A DNA stretch of 64,000 nt from Leucocoprinus leucothites (taxonomy: Eukaryota > Basidiomycota > Agaricomycetes > Agaricales > Agaricaceae). The notes under the pieces were generated by a model. That model searched no databases. It was not told the origin of the DNA and was given only the letters and a program-made list of their open reading frames with translations. The position numbers and the translations under genes were made by a program. This document shows, piece by piece, positions 46,911 through 59,200 of the stretch (within the stretch, counting starts at the first letter, position 1; every line of letters starts with the position of its first letter). The DNA lies in NCBI GenBank assembly GCA_013368445.1, contig JAACJO010000004.1:496001-560000 (forward strand). Direction: 5' to 3'.

Positions 46911-48747
46911 TTATTTCTGGGCGTCATTTTCTTCCCATACACGTGTTGGTAGGAAGGTCGCAATGACAAGCGCCAGGAGTGAGAGTATGGTCATGAATAT
47001 ATAGACACCATACCCTCCAAGAACATTGCGCTGAACAGAATATGAGAACATTGATGTCGATAAAGCCGGGCCAATCGCGCGAGCGATGGAGACTGTCATC
47101 TGCGAAAGACCGTTGGTCGCTCCCAGGGACCGTCTGTTGGGCGCAGATGCAGTAACATACATGAAAACTGACCCTGGGGAGGTGGATGAAGATAGATATC
47201 AATTGCGAACAAATCAAAGGTCTCACCATAGGAGATATCCATCACAACCATCAAGAATAACACGAATATAACCAACGACCACACTAAAGGGCCAACACCC
47301 CACGTACGAGCACAGATACTCATGACTGGCATCAGCATGAAGGTGGGCGCAAAAATAGTCATTCCAAAGAAGAAGACGCGCTTTTCACCGAAACGTCGAA
47401 GAATCTTCGCGAAGAAGAGAATGTTAAATATTCCGGTGGCGGCACCATAGCCGCCCCAGAGGTATCCAATTGTGGGAGGGCTGAAGCCAAGGCCACCAAT
47501 CTCAACCGGCATGGCAAAAAAGAGGGGTAAAAGGGCATTAAGTATAATGTTTAGGAACGCTAGCGTAACATAGTTGGCAACGGAGATGATCACCGGCCTG
47601 ACCAAGATTTTGCGAAGAGGGAGCGGAGCATCTTGGTCAATAGCATCTGTGAGAGTGGTTTCGGAGCTCACGGAGGCCACCCGTTTACGCCTCGGCACGG
47701 TCTGTCAGGATCAGAATAGTTAGGGTAGTCGTTCCGGCACGATTGTACTCAATCCCACCTCTTTGAAAAGAACAGCTGTGGCCGCGATAGCCACAAGCAC
47801 GAAGCTCGATGTCGCTAAACATGGGAGGAAGTAAGGATAATCTCTCCAAAACTTATTGTTGAAAACCTTTGGAAAGCGTTTGTGAGGATTCGACAAAGTA
47901 CCTCCCATAAGGGGCCTGTGCTTTTTTTAGACCAGATCAGGTATAGGAAACGCGCAATTTTGACATACCCCAGTGTCGCCCCCGTGGCCCATACCACAGG
48001 CATCAGGGAGAAACCTTCTGCACGATTGGAGGTATCAGTCAATTCACCCATGACGCTTTTCATCACACCTGAGAAAGAAGGCTATCAATTCCAGGATCCA
48101 AGCGTTGCCCTGAGACATGAACCCACCGATATTTCCGTTCAAAAGACCACACAGGCATCGGCTGGAGATCCGATAAGCCAGTATCCTGATAAGAAGGGGA
48201 TTGGAAGACCCTCGTGTGCTCACCTGATGACAAGCGTCCAGAACGACCTGGAAAGCCCAAAGCATAACATAGAGAGCGACGACCCAATCAAACCAGTTAA
48301 TAGGACAGGTTTACGGCCAATATAATCAGATAGACGACTCCATTGCAGAACAGTCAATGCCTCAGTAGCAAAGAACAGTGATTCCTATGGCGACATTGGA
48401 GCATGAGGACCGGGGCTAGCCAAGAAATCATGAGGTGTCAACTGGACTTACAATCAGGCCTGCGTAGTAGCCAACCTTGCGCTCGTCTCCGCCGGTGATG
48501 TCGAGTTCACTGACAAGCTGTTATGACACTCAGTTGGAGTTCCCGATAAGTCCCTATGGAAAAAACACACCTGATTGATGTACGGATATATGGACTGACT
48601 GGTTAAAGGTTCGCAAAGTTGTAATAATAGGACGATTGCGATCTGAAGCTTTGGTAGGGGGCTAGCTTGACGTTTGGTAGATGTTTCAACTGGTGACGCT
48701 AGGAGTGGAGTCTCTTCATCAACATGAGTGGAGTTATGAGTGGTCAT
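46911..48747 (-). CDS. MFS transporter, ZIFL/DHA1-like, copy A
   Basis: Multi-exon (about 8), about 500 aa. The N-terminus is acidic and hydrophilic (MTTHNSTHVDEETPLLASP), then SPLPKLQIAIVLLLQLCEPL and YPYIN. DITGGDERKVGYYAGLI precedes the second helix. The MFS loop 2-3 signature reads WSRLSDYIGRKPVLLTG. Helix-4/5 region: CLCGLLNGNIGVMKSVMGEL, then TSNRAEGFSLMPVVWATGAT and GPLMGGTLSNPHKRFP. A central loop with a basic patch (TVPRRKRVASVSSE) separates the two halves. The second half ends LLALVIATFLPTRVWEENDAQ. It is a plasma- or vacuolar-membrane proton-coupled exporter by family; the substrate is unknown. Frames agree at all introns examined. It is the first of three tandem paralogs on the same strand. 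Confidence 0.9.
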
Positions 48748-49326
48748 ACTAAGTTCGTGAGGGGGACTTGTGCAAGACGAAGAGGTGGGGAGAAGGGAAG
48801 AGATGCTTCAAGCAAAGACCTACTCAGCAGGGTGGCAGTTTTCTTGATGTAGAATCTTGTCGTGGAAGATCCTGTGGAAGATGTGTCATGAGGTCCCGGG
48901 CGGCGCACAGAATTTACTCTTGAGTTGAATGGGGTTGGATACCATTACCATTTTCAATACGGCTCGAAGCGATCGGCTTCAGGGTTGCCTTTGGAGGAAC
49001 TCGCTGGATTCGGCGGCTGGATCATCGGTGGCTCTAACCCCTGATTGTACTAACATCAAACGCCACGGGATATTCAATCGATCATATTCGCCCCCTGCAC
49101 TGGGGATGAAGTGTATTCTGAGGACGACGACTCTTCATCAATAAGTAGTAGTACAGTACAAGAAGGCTGACCTATGAAAAAAAAATATGATACATCTAAA
49201 TCCCTACGACCGGAAATCAATGAGAAGCACAAACGTAAATAAGGGATGAATATACGTCTGAGATGAAAATTTTCTGATGTGCCCGATGAATAAAATAATG
49301 CCAAGTCCATTCTGATGCAAAGTCTC
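48748..49326. other. Intergenic between MFS copies A and B
   Basis: This holds the promoter of copy A and the 3' UTR of copy B. Nothing else is recognised. Confidence 0.4.
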
Positions 49327-51215
49327 TTATGTCCTATCGCGCATACCAGACGGCAGCTGGTTGGACATATAAACACCGACTATAGTAATGGAAAGCAAAA
49401 GGATATAAACGAAATGGCCTCCAAGTAGTTGTTTTTGAAGCGAGATGGAGAAAAGCGATGAGGCGAATGAAGGCGCGACAGTTCTTGCAACGGAGCTCAT
49501 CATCTGGCCTAAGCCATTAACGGCTCCAAGGGTGTTCCTGGTGGGAGCAGCGTCCATAATGAAAAGTTGTGTACAGCCTAGAATGAAGTTAAAATGAGAA
49601 GTCAACAAAAGATGAGCAAACAACATACCGTAACCCATGAAAAGGAATGTATAGAATGTCATTTGACAACAGATTGTCAACCAAATTGCAGCTTCTGGGC
49701 ATGCAGGCCATCGAGCCAAACAGTTGAGGATGGGGAATGCGGAGAAGGTAACCAATAGTGCGGCAAAGCAACGAATATAGAGTTTCCTAGGCCCAAGCAT
49801 AGCCATGAGTTTCGGGAAACAGGTTACTTGGAATACAGCATTGCAAGCGCCCCAGACACCCATAATCAAACCGATTTGATCTGGGCGAAGACCGAGGCCG
49901 CCCAAGTCGATTGAAGTCGAGTACATGAGAGGAAGTAGTGCTTGATGTGCCTGGTCCAAGAAGCACAAGAAGCCATGGTTCGCCAATGCGACCAATAGCG
50001 GACGGGTGAGAAGATCCTTCAATGGAACCTCGGGTTCGGCTTCTACTTCTGAAGTTGAGGATGTCGCTTCGGGAGCACTGTCCGTGTCATTCGCGCCATA
50101 CTGACGCGGGCGTTGGTCTTGAAGAAGAGGTGATTCTTCATCAGAGTCGGAAAATTCAGATTCCGCACTACGAGTACGGATTGAGGCTTTTGCAGATTCT
50201 GAGACTTCATTTTCTGGATCATCATCTCGTGAAGGCAATTTTGACGGTAGCGTCTAGTCACTAGATTAATGCACAGGCAACAAGCGGTGGAGAGTACTTA
50301 CTTCTTTGAGGCCTATATAGGCAATCGCAAGCGAAATGATAGATAGTCCTCCAGTGATCGCACATGGAAGAAAGTAGGGATGAGTTACAAGGAAGTGGGC
50401 GGTGTTTGCTAATTCGGGCCATCGGCGCACAGGAAGAGCAAATATTCCTCCAATCAGAGGGCTACGGCCGAAGGTAACGTAAGTACAGATCAACCAGAGT
50501 AGGTTAAACTAACTGACCCAAGAGTAATGCCCGAGCTCCACATGACCGGATGCCACGCATAGGCTTGAGCAATGTTGGTATGGTCAGTCATCTATTCGAA
50601 ATGAATTGTCAGTCTCTCCTGAAACTAAGATCAAATCGCCAAGGTGCTAATCTCACTTCAAACATCATAGTTTTCGTTACACCTGTAAAATCCAAAATAA
50701 GAAACCCAACCCCATATTTAGGCCCAGAACGAAGACCCACCCATATTTCCGTTGAAAGCGCCTTGAGCGCAGCGAGCAATCAACAGGACCCAAAAGCTGT
50801 TAGAAAGCCCAAAAGTGAACAAAGAAATGGCAAGACCTATTGGCCCGAGAAGGAGTACAGGTCTCCGGCCAATCTGGTCTGAAAGGCGACCCCATTGAAA
50901 AACTGTTGTACATTCAGCAAAGAAGAAAACAGATTCCTGGATACGATCAACAAGGGTCAGCCCGATTAGGCCCTTCCTAGAACAAGAAACCGTACTCACC
51001 AGGAAGCCAGCGTAGTGTCCAACCTTTCTATCATCTCCACCAGTAATGCCAGTGTCTTTTACGAACTGGTTAACAAAAGGGTAGATCACGGTCGAGGAAA
51101 TGGGTTCCGCAATCATAACCAGGAGCAGAATGAAAATCTGCATTTTGGGAAGGGGAGTCACTTTTTTCGACTTCCCCACGGGGCGTTCGTTGTTTTCTTG
51201 AGACTCGTTCTGCAT
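49327..51215 (-). CDS. MFS transporter, ZIFL/DHA1-like, copy B
   Basis: About 525 aa in about 8 exons. Starts MQNESQENNERPVGKSKKV, then TPLPKMQIFILLLVMIAEPI and YPFVNQFVKDTGITGGDD. The MFS signature loop is FQWGRLSDQIGRRPVLLLG. RCAQGAFNGNMGVTKTMMFE and EMTDHTNIAQAYAWHPVMW follow, then GPLIGGIFALPVRRWPELA. The inter-domain loop is long, acidic and Ser-rich (ESEFSDSDEESPLLQDQRPR). The second half has LDQAHQALLPLMYSTSIDLG and AAPTRNTLGAVNGLGQMMSS. The order and loop landmarks match copy A, so they are tandem paralogs, with the inter-domain loop being the main difference. Predicted membrane exporter, substrate unknown. Confidence 0.9.
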
Positions 51216-51965
51216 GATTGACCGCAGTAGAGAGTGCTCCAGAAAAAAATCTGGTGGAGGGATAAAAGAACGGAAGGAGGTTGGATTCTAAGTGGGACCT
51301 GGAGAATGCATTTTACCGTACTGGCTGTCTTATGTACCCGGGTACTATTTCGGTTCGGGGCCCAAGAATTTTGATAATCCAACGCCCTTGACAGGGATTA
51401 TGGACCGGGACAGGGTTGTCACGCTACAAATACGGACACCCTGCGACCCTGAATCTGCTAGAAGCACTGCAATACAGTGACCATTGAGGTTGTCATCACG
51501 CCTTCCAGGTATCATCCGAGACGGTGATTTCATCATCTATTTGCTCTGTCAAGTTGCTAGAATCCGCCATACCAGCAAGACTCCATCGGTGTGTGACCGT
51601 CGCCCAAATGCCGCTCATATCGCGGTGGCGGTAGATTTGATCCTATGCACAATCGACAGCGGTTTCTCGTCATCTCTGTTTATATGTACGGGGGGGTTTC
51701 GAGGCGTCGAGTATAGGAGTAACGTTTTGTGCTAGAGGCGCGCGGAGCGGGCGTCGGGTTTGTCAAATTAACAGTCGATGACATCGAAAATCTGATGGGC
51801 GAGGTATAAGGCCTAAGGACGGCAAGACCCTTATGGAAGCTTGTATGCCTTTGTTTATAATTCAAGCTTGACTTGAAGCGAGTAAATCGGCTATGCCGAG
51901 GACGTTTCGGACCAGAGACGTGTCACAAATTTCTAATCCACAATCATAAAAGCGAGATCTAGAAT
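51216..51965. other. Intergenic between MFS copies B and C
   Basis: About 750 bases without a recognisable gene. This is expected to hold the promoter of copy B and the 3' end of copy C. Confidence 0.4.
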
Positions 51966-53922
51966 CTACTGAGTGCTGCCAACCGGAGACTGTCGTGGCA
52001 GGAGTGCGGAAATCATACTGCCCATCACCGTGATGCAGACCAGCACCGCATACAACAAATATCCTCCGAATTTTACTTTAGTATTCAGGGAGAGGGTGTA
52101 GATGAGCGACACCATTGGCGGAGCAAACATCCGCGCGGAGGAACCGACTGATTGCCCAATACCGTTGATCGTGCCGAAAGAACTCCTATCTGGTACCGCA
52201 TCCATAATGAACATCTGGGAACAGCCTACATCACGATGGCGTCAGCATCGAGCTCACAGTTTAACAGGTGATCCAGTGACGTACCGTACGCCATGTAAAC
52301 AAGGGAGGACATTCCCATGTGAACACTCAATAGACGCTGAACTACAAAACCAGCATCACTAAAATATGTTGCGGCCAAGTGGAGCATAGGGAATGATGCG
52401 AAGAAGAATACCATCGAAGATAGACATGTCGCATAAACCTTCTTGGGACCAAAGCGCTGCAGAAGCCATGGGAATAGCAACAGCTGGGCAAGAGTGTTGT
52501 AGCTGCCCCATTTCGCCATAATTTTGGTCATGTCCTCTGGTGAAAGACCAAGACCGTACTCTGCAATAGGAGCGGTGTACATCATGGGCAATAAAGTTTG
52601 CTGTGCCTGATCGAGGAAGGAGATGAAGGCATAATTTAGGAGTGCGATGATGAGTTGGAGGCTAATGAGCTCCTTAAGGCGTAGTCCATCACGAATCTTA
52701 TCTGTCGGAAGTAAACCTTCAGCCGTCGAAGAGACCCTTTCAGTGACTACTCCTCGAAGATTACTGACGGCCCCTTCAGCAGCTTCTTCTAACCTGTGAA
52801 CTGCACCGTAGCCTATGTTCGTTGCCTCCTCGAGTAGAGCAGTAGTTGACGTAGGAATGGGAGGAATCGACGAGAGAACAGCGGATCGTGCCCGATCTCC
52901 AATACTCCACAAGACTTTCCAGTCAACCTGGAACTCCGCTGGCAAGGTCTTAGAAGCCGTTAGATGGACACAAGGAAAGACGAGAAGAGAGAAACGTACT
53001 TCTTTAAACCCGTGATAAATGAGATGGAAAGAGAAGAACGAGAAGGTGGCTGCGATAGTGCAAGGAATAAAAAGAGGGTGGAGTTGGATAAACGGGATGC
53101 GCTCGAGGACTGGGAGCCTCTCGCCCAGGGTCACAAGGGAGTTGCCTACAGAGGATCTGCATTGGATAGGTATATGTACTTGAAAAAAATGAAGGCGAGT
53201 CTCATGAAACCTCACCCTATACTTATCCCGACACTCTGTACTAACGGCAAGGCCGCATATGCTCGATGCCGATTACTATTGTCGGTGATCTATTTGCATA
53301 TTTCCCGTTTTCATGCCACATGTCACTGGGCGCAAATGAGTGGAGACGTACTTCGGCAATAACCGTCTTGGTCGTTTCTGTCGTCGAAATGAATGGATTT
53401 ACTTCTTGGCTAACCTGGAAAATACAATGGGCTCACCAAGGTTCCCACCGAAAACGCCTTGCATGGAACGTGCGGTGGTTTGTACCCAGGCATTGTCAGT
53501 TACACCAAGCGCAATGGTGGATAGACCCAGACCGAGCGGCCCCATCAAGAGAATAGGACGACGGCCCAGCTTATCAGACAGCTTGCCCCATTGATAAACC
53601 GTGGCAGCCTTGGCGAGGAAAAGGGAAGACTCCTATCAAAGTGGCTCATCGACATGGTACCCAAGAGTTGATGTTTTTACACTCTTACCAGGAATTGAGA
53701 ATAAAGCGGAACGTTTGAGGTGTCCTCGTCGGAAAAGCCTTTGCTAGGTTCAGGTATCGCTACTGCATCGTCAAAAGAACGAATGATCGAGTTTGTCAAG
53801 GGCTCGGTGAGGAGAACAGTAGCAACGATTAGCAGCTGCTTAATGGGAAGCGGCTTCCGGCCGGTAGACTCCTGGTGTGGTTGGGCATTTGAACTTTCGT
53901 TGGAAACAGAGTTAACCTCCAT
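51966..53922 (-). CDS. MFS transporter, divergent copy C
   Basis: About 8 exons, about 560 aa. Recognisable landmarks: PLPIKQLLIVATVLLTEPL, the signature loop YQWGKLSDKLGRRPILLMG, AEITDNSNRHRAYAALPLVQ, ERIPFIQLHPLFIPCTIAAT, LDQAQQTLLPMMYTAPIAEY, and AVPDRSSFGTINGIGQSVGS near the end. It departs from copies A and B in two places. The helix-1/2 segment reads NSIIRSFDDAVAIPEPSKGF where A and B have YPxxNQ...GYYAG. The inter-domain loop has a ~70-residue amphipathic Ala/Glu-rich insert (TNIGYGAVHRLEEAAEGAVS). The frame is kept only when the acceptor CCAATGCAG near 53167 is used. It looks functional but diverged. Confidence 0.85.
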
Positions 53923-54497
53923 GGCAAAGACAAGGCGAAAAGCAAGAAGAACGGAGCCGAGGAGTCAGAGCCATCGTTGAGCTTGTCAACTATTCTGCAC
54001 TTAGGCGCCACACCCTAAACTGTACATACACTAGTCCCAAAAAAAGTCTCTGGTATCGATAACCCAATGCCGAGCGCTGGAATCGTGACACTTAATCAAA
54101 CACGTACACTTCCCATTGCAAAGTCATGCTACGGTGATCCTGAGCCAGTCATAAAAGTACTTAACACTCTGGCTGACCGTGAGGTTGGATGCCGGTTGGA
54201 TGGCTTGCATGCAATTCACTTGGAGCTCGAGGACAAAACTTGAAATGGCCGGTCGAGGAGCGGAAGCAAGTCGTTCGGATCACGTGTATTTTTCAGGGAC
54301 GGTTGTGCTCAACTGTCCAAAGTTAGTACTCAACTGAATGCTGCTGACAGCATTACCTTCATCTTCTGAACGGTAAGGTGGTTGCTCATTACCATCAGTC
54401 GTGGTTCATTGACTGACTTCGTTGAAGGTTGTACTTCCGGTAAGCTCAAATTCTCTTCCGTAGCATCTTACATGTCTTTGACACGATTCAATAGATC
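53923..54497. other. Intergenic, divergent promoters
   Basis: This space separates MFS copy C (-) from the zinc-binding gene (+), so it should contain two divergent promoters. No clear TATA box was found. Confidence 0.4.
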
Positions 54498-55141
54498 ATG
54501 ACATCCAACGGGGATAACGAACCTGAAGTTATCGACCTCACCACACTTTCAGAATCTTCAAGTGAAGATGAGGATGGCGCAGCTAATGGCTCCTTACGCG
54601 CCGAGTCCGATATGTCTGAAGTCGAGATTCATTTAAACGAAGAAACCAGAACACAGCTGAAAAATGTCATCAACACTGTCTCCGCCACGCGACTTCGAGA
54701 GGTGCTAGTGGAACTGATAGAAACAGAGCAGGCTATTGAGATTGCCCTCACCAAAGAGTTTATTACGCTCGATCGTGAAAGTCACAAAATCGTTCCGAGA
54801 TGGGAGACTTGCTCTAATTGTGACGAGGACTATGACGTGAATACTGAAAGAGCAGACGGCGAATGCCAATTCCATCCAGGTGTGCAAGTTGTATCATTCT
54901 ATGTTGCACATTAGGAAGTTCTAACTCTCACCGTGGCTTTGTCAAAGGGGACCTGGAAGCGGATGAAGACTTTTTTGCGGATCACGATGAGCGTGTTCAT
55001 GGGCCGATGGATACTGAGGAAAACCGAGCCGAGTTTCCAGAGGGTTTTACATGGACTTGCTGCGAAGGTCGCGGGCATGAGCCCGGTTGCGTCCAGGAAC
55101 GTCACCAAGCCGCAGTCCCCAGAAAGCGACGTCGTCTTTGA
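54498..55141 (+). CDS. CHORD-like zinc-binding protein 1
   Basis: Two exons, 54498-54879 and 54915-55141, with a 35-nt intron, give 202 aa. The N-terminal half is acidic and Ser-rich (EVIDLTTLSESSSEDEDGA) and then helical (EVEIHLNEETRTQLKNVINT; ATRLREVLVELIETEQAIEI). The C-terminal half holds a Cys/His module: CSNCDEDYDVNTERADGECQ followed by FHPG, a spacer, then FTWTCCEGRGHEPGCVQERH. The pattern CxxC...CxxHPG...CC...GC...H resembles CHORD-type zinc modules, so zinc binding is inferred. It ends in a basic KRRRRL-like tail that could be a nuclear signal. A related gene follows at 55692. Confidence 0.75.
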
Positions 55142-55691
55142 GTTGCTGACTTGGTGGAACTTAGGACCGAAAGGTCAACCGGGAAGCGATGAGAGAGTGA
55201 GGATCCTAGCTCAGCGCTTGAGGCCTACATTCCAATCTTTCTGTTTGGACTCTTTTGTTCAATCTTGCTTAACGAGTCTTAACAAGTCTTACCCTCTTTT
55301 GTCTCGACCCTTGCTCTCTGTTCCCTTGGCCCAAATAGGATGTCCCAATAGATAATCTTGGCGCGGAAGCCAGGTCCGTTGCTCAGGCCCTCTCGATCAA
55401 ATCTTGCGCTCTCCGACTACATAAATAGTGACCAAATCACGCTGTGCTTCAATCACCCAACTCGACGCCTCTACACACCGGCCGACTGTGCCCGGATCGG
55501 TGGTTGAGTACCTCCAGGCTCCAGCTACACTTCATCTCCGGTGCCGTCATACAACTGATCCCGAACCCTATCGACATCCGGCCTCATTGCACTCCACCCT
55601 TGCAAAGGCGAAGTCAAAAACCAGCTTACTACACCCTTGAATCCACCAACCTTCCTTGACTCGTACTTTCAAACACGCTCTTTCACTCGCC
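55142..55691. other. Intergenic between the two CHORD-like genes
   Basis: About 550 bases with no gene of their own. The promoter of the second gene must lie here. Confidence 0.35.
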
Positions 55692-56259
55692 ATGGATCAC
55701 CTGCAATCACGTCTGGACGGTCTTTCAGAGCATCAACTGCGCAATATGGTCTTACGCGTCGCCGCCCAGGATCCCTATTTCTGCGATGTGTTCGCCATGG
55801 AGCTCGGAGAGGCACTGAATGCCTTTACTGGCGAAGACGTTTCCTGCTCTGTGGCAAAACCTTGCCATCGCCGCACTACGAGACCCCGAACTCTATCAAA
55901 CACCCTCGTTCACTTTCCTCCCCCACGCGCAGGAACTCCCGAATCAGATCAGGAAGAATATTCATATCACCCTGGTGCGTCCCTTTTCTCTGATGCGAAA
56001 CTTTGAGTCTAAGAAGAAGAAAAAAACAGGTCGACTCGAAACTGAGGAGTACGAGTTTCTGACTATTACCCAGGAAGGCCGTGAATACCGACAAGTACAA
56101 ACGGTATCCATGTGGAGTTGCTGCGATGGGGATGACATGAGTACTGGATGCAAAATTATACCTGCCTACACTGTGGTACCTGGCCACCTGGAGTCTCGCC
56201 GCCGTCGCACACGTACCAGGTTGAGCAAACAATCCTCATCCAGAGTACGGAGGGCGTAA
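55692..56259 (+). CDS. CHORD-like zinc-binding protein 2
   Basis: Two exons, 55692-55974 and 56030-56259, give 170 aa. The donor GTGCGT falls right after YSYHPG, the same place as in the preceding gene. The N-terminal helix reads LQSRLDGLSEHQLRNMVLRV, then AAQDPYFCDVFAMELGEALN, without the acidic start of its neighbour. After the HPG come EEYEFLTITQEGREYRQ and VSMWSCCDGDDMSTGCKI, the CC...GC half of the module. The CxxC pair that should precede HPG is missing (SDQEEYSYHPG), so metal binding may be incomplete. The tail is basic (SRRRRTRTRLSKQ). Probably a tandem-duplicate relative that has diverged. Confidence 0.6.
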
Positions 56260-59200
56260 AGACAACGTTTGACCTTCACATTGAATACCCATTTGTTCCT
56301 TGTTTGTTTGTCCCCGCAATTACCCCATTCCGCTCATTCTCGTCCGCAATTGTCTCTGTCAAATACCCATGCTCACACTTCCATTGTGTAACAGTCCTTT
56401 ATCGTCCACGGCGTCTGTCACTCGCTTTCATAACTCATTGATCTTGTCCCACCAATACCACCCACTCCTTGTTGCAGCATTTCAACGTAACTTTCGTTAT
56501 TCATCCTGATTGTATATCATCCATTGTATTGCGTCTATGAATACCAATCATGGTTCAACTGTTGGATAGATTCTTGACAGAGAGCGAGGGCACCGGAGAT
56601 GCTAATAAAATTCAGTAACATAAATATGTCCAGGTGCGATAAAAGGGCGTTATGAATGGTTCCCCATTCAGCAAGCAAAGATACCATCGAACAGATTCCA
56701 TGAAGCAGGGACCATTCAGGTCAATACGTCCAGAAGAATTTCTAAACACGCTAGACAAACCCTGAGCTCGATAACCTCGTGCTACGAGTACTGTACGTCA
56801 GCGCGTCAGCTTTGGCTCAGGGATTAAGTCTGCCCGACGAGCAAGTTGGACCATTACCATGAGTCACTGAACGATTCTCGGCGGCTCGGAGCCCATCTGA
56901 TGAAGAATTCCTCCATTCTTATCACGGGCGCATGGAAGGACTGGGAAGAACACAGAACGACTAGACCACCTAGGCCTGCCTTCCAGCGGCCTCCGCGAAT
57001 AACTCTTGTCGCCTCTTGTTGCTCACAATTGTTCTTCTAGATTATTGGCACATGATCGTTATTGCGAATCCCCGCTGCTTCGAGGACCAACATGTTTTGA
57101 TGGACAATAATTGGTGAGAATTAGGCAAGTTCAAAGGCATCTCAGCGGCCACTTCATCGTGTACACCAAGCTGGGCCACAATCAGTTTTCTAGAAGTCTT
57201 TGGTCGAGGAATCCAGACCTCCCTATTAACAGCTCGAAACGAAGAACAAAACAACACACTGCAACTAACCTGCCATTAGTAGTTGTCTCTTCCCACTTCG
57301 TGTCATGTTAAGAATATCGTTCCTATACATGCCTCTCTAAATACACTAGAACTAAAAGTGCGATATTTCGTCCACTTCGACTCCCACTGGGTGGCTTCAA
57401 ACTGATGACAGACTTGGTAGGAACATCATACAGAAATAACCTACTATTGTTATCATTGGTTCTGAAACACGCAAACCCCGCCTCCACATGTGGATCTCCA
57501 ACACAAGCGCCTTCCAAGTCGAATAACGCTAGATTTCCGCTATACAGCGGCCAAGAAGCGAATTGGTGGAAATAGTGACTAGATACATCCAAAGCCTCAG
57601 GTTGATGAAACAAGAAATAAGCCCACACTGCTAGCCTGCCCAGCCTCTGGTTCTACGGTCTCGACGCTTGAACCATAAATTTTAAATACTTAGCTTGGGT
57701 TTGAACCCAGAGTGCAATAGACTTGACGAGGGTAGAACTAGTCGGGTGTTCCATCAAATCATCGAGTAGTACGGCCGCCTATTCATCTCCGACTTTCATG
57801 GCTCGAGTTTCCGAGTCACTCATTTCGGAGAACTACGTACTTGGCATCGAGCATTTCGCTAGTTAGTCCATCCAATGTATCTCCCGAAAACCCGCTAGAG
57901 CTCGCACAATGCTTTCGTCCGACATGGGGCTTATTTGCTGTCTCTTCGGTACGGCCACCCGGCGCACAAGCAGAAGTCGATGACAAATTCAGCCCTGCTT
58001 GTCTTTGCTTGCCTTGTTCTTCGTTCCTTAACCTTCAGGCTCAAGAACAAATGTCTTCTTTAATTTAACCCATGTTCTCCTTCATCTTTCTCACTAGATC
58101 GGCGGACATCCTGAACATGAGGCCCACAAAGGTGGCCTTGGTCGAAGAGTCCAGGGTTTCGCCTAAGTACTGAGTAGTCGGTTGGCGCGCCTGCCTGAGC
58201 CAGCGTCGCTACAAGGTAGGGCACGTTTCTTCAATAAACATGTCGGTAAGTCGCGTCTTCTTTTTGTCCCAGTGCACCCCCCCTCCCCGATTCGGAAGGC
58301 TTCCCGCGAAGTCACGCTCGCACCTCCGGAAGGCAGGAATTCAGACATGTCGTGACAGGGCGTATATTTTTGAAAATAGAAAAAGATTAGCGCTAGCTGA
58401 TTTTCGGGAGTCGAGACTTCGAAAATGCACGAACGCTTTTGGGGTTCGAAAAGAGTTTGCGATTCTTTCGGAAGTGAGTGGTAACGCTCGGATGCCTTCG
58501 TTGCTGGAGTTCGAAAGAGCTGAGAGGGGATGAGTATGTAAAGACCCCGGGAGATACTACATACAGAGCAGATGTTGTGTAGCACCCACGATATCAGTGA
58601 CGCCGTCGTGTGTAGTTCCAACTTCCAAGACCTTCCGAGCAGACGCTACAGGTATAGTCAGGAGAAGTGTTATTCCGTACAACCACGGTGGCGGAGTGAT
58701 TCTAGTTTGGAAGGAAACAAAGCGGGCGAACCTGACCTCAAGCTCTACTAAGTAGCCTTCACCTTCGCCCAACTAGAAGCCGTCGACGGAATATCGAAGG
58801 TGAATAATGCAATGATCGACCGAACGACGATCAGTGTACGAGGATCGGTGGAATATCGGACTTGTCCGATCAATCCCGACAGTGGCTTAGTAACCGTGGC
58901 CATGATGACTTTCAAACACACCCCTCAAGATCACAAAACTAAGAAGTGAAACATGCTAGCTTGAGTCTGAGTCTTCGCTGAATTTTCAGCTCATTTCATC
59001 TCAATGATTTGCTTGATCCCTGGACCTGGGTAGTCATACTAGTTATGCTGCGATCTTGCTTGCTTTCACACTGGTCAGACAATTCTCCGAGATTTTCCCA
59101 TGCACTCAAATCAGACAGAGTGACACTGGCAATGTGCGGTACGGCGGTGCGGGGCTATCCTTCGTTCCTTCTTATTCCTTTGCCATGTGGTCCGAGTCGA

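Noticed and set aside
57323..57628. 101-codon minus-strand frame with protein-like runs
   Set aside because: No identifiable family, no upstream exon and no start context; too weak to annotate as a gene.
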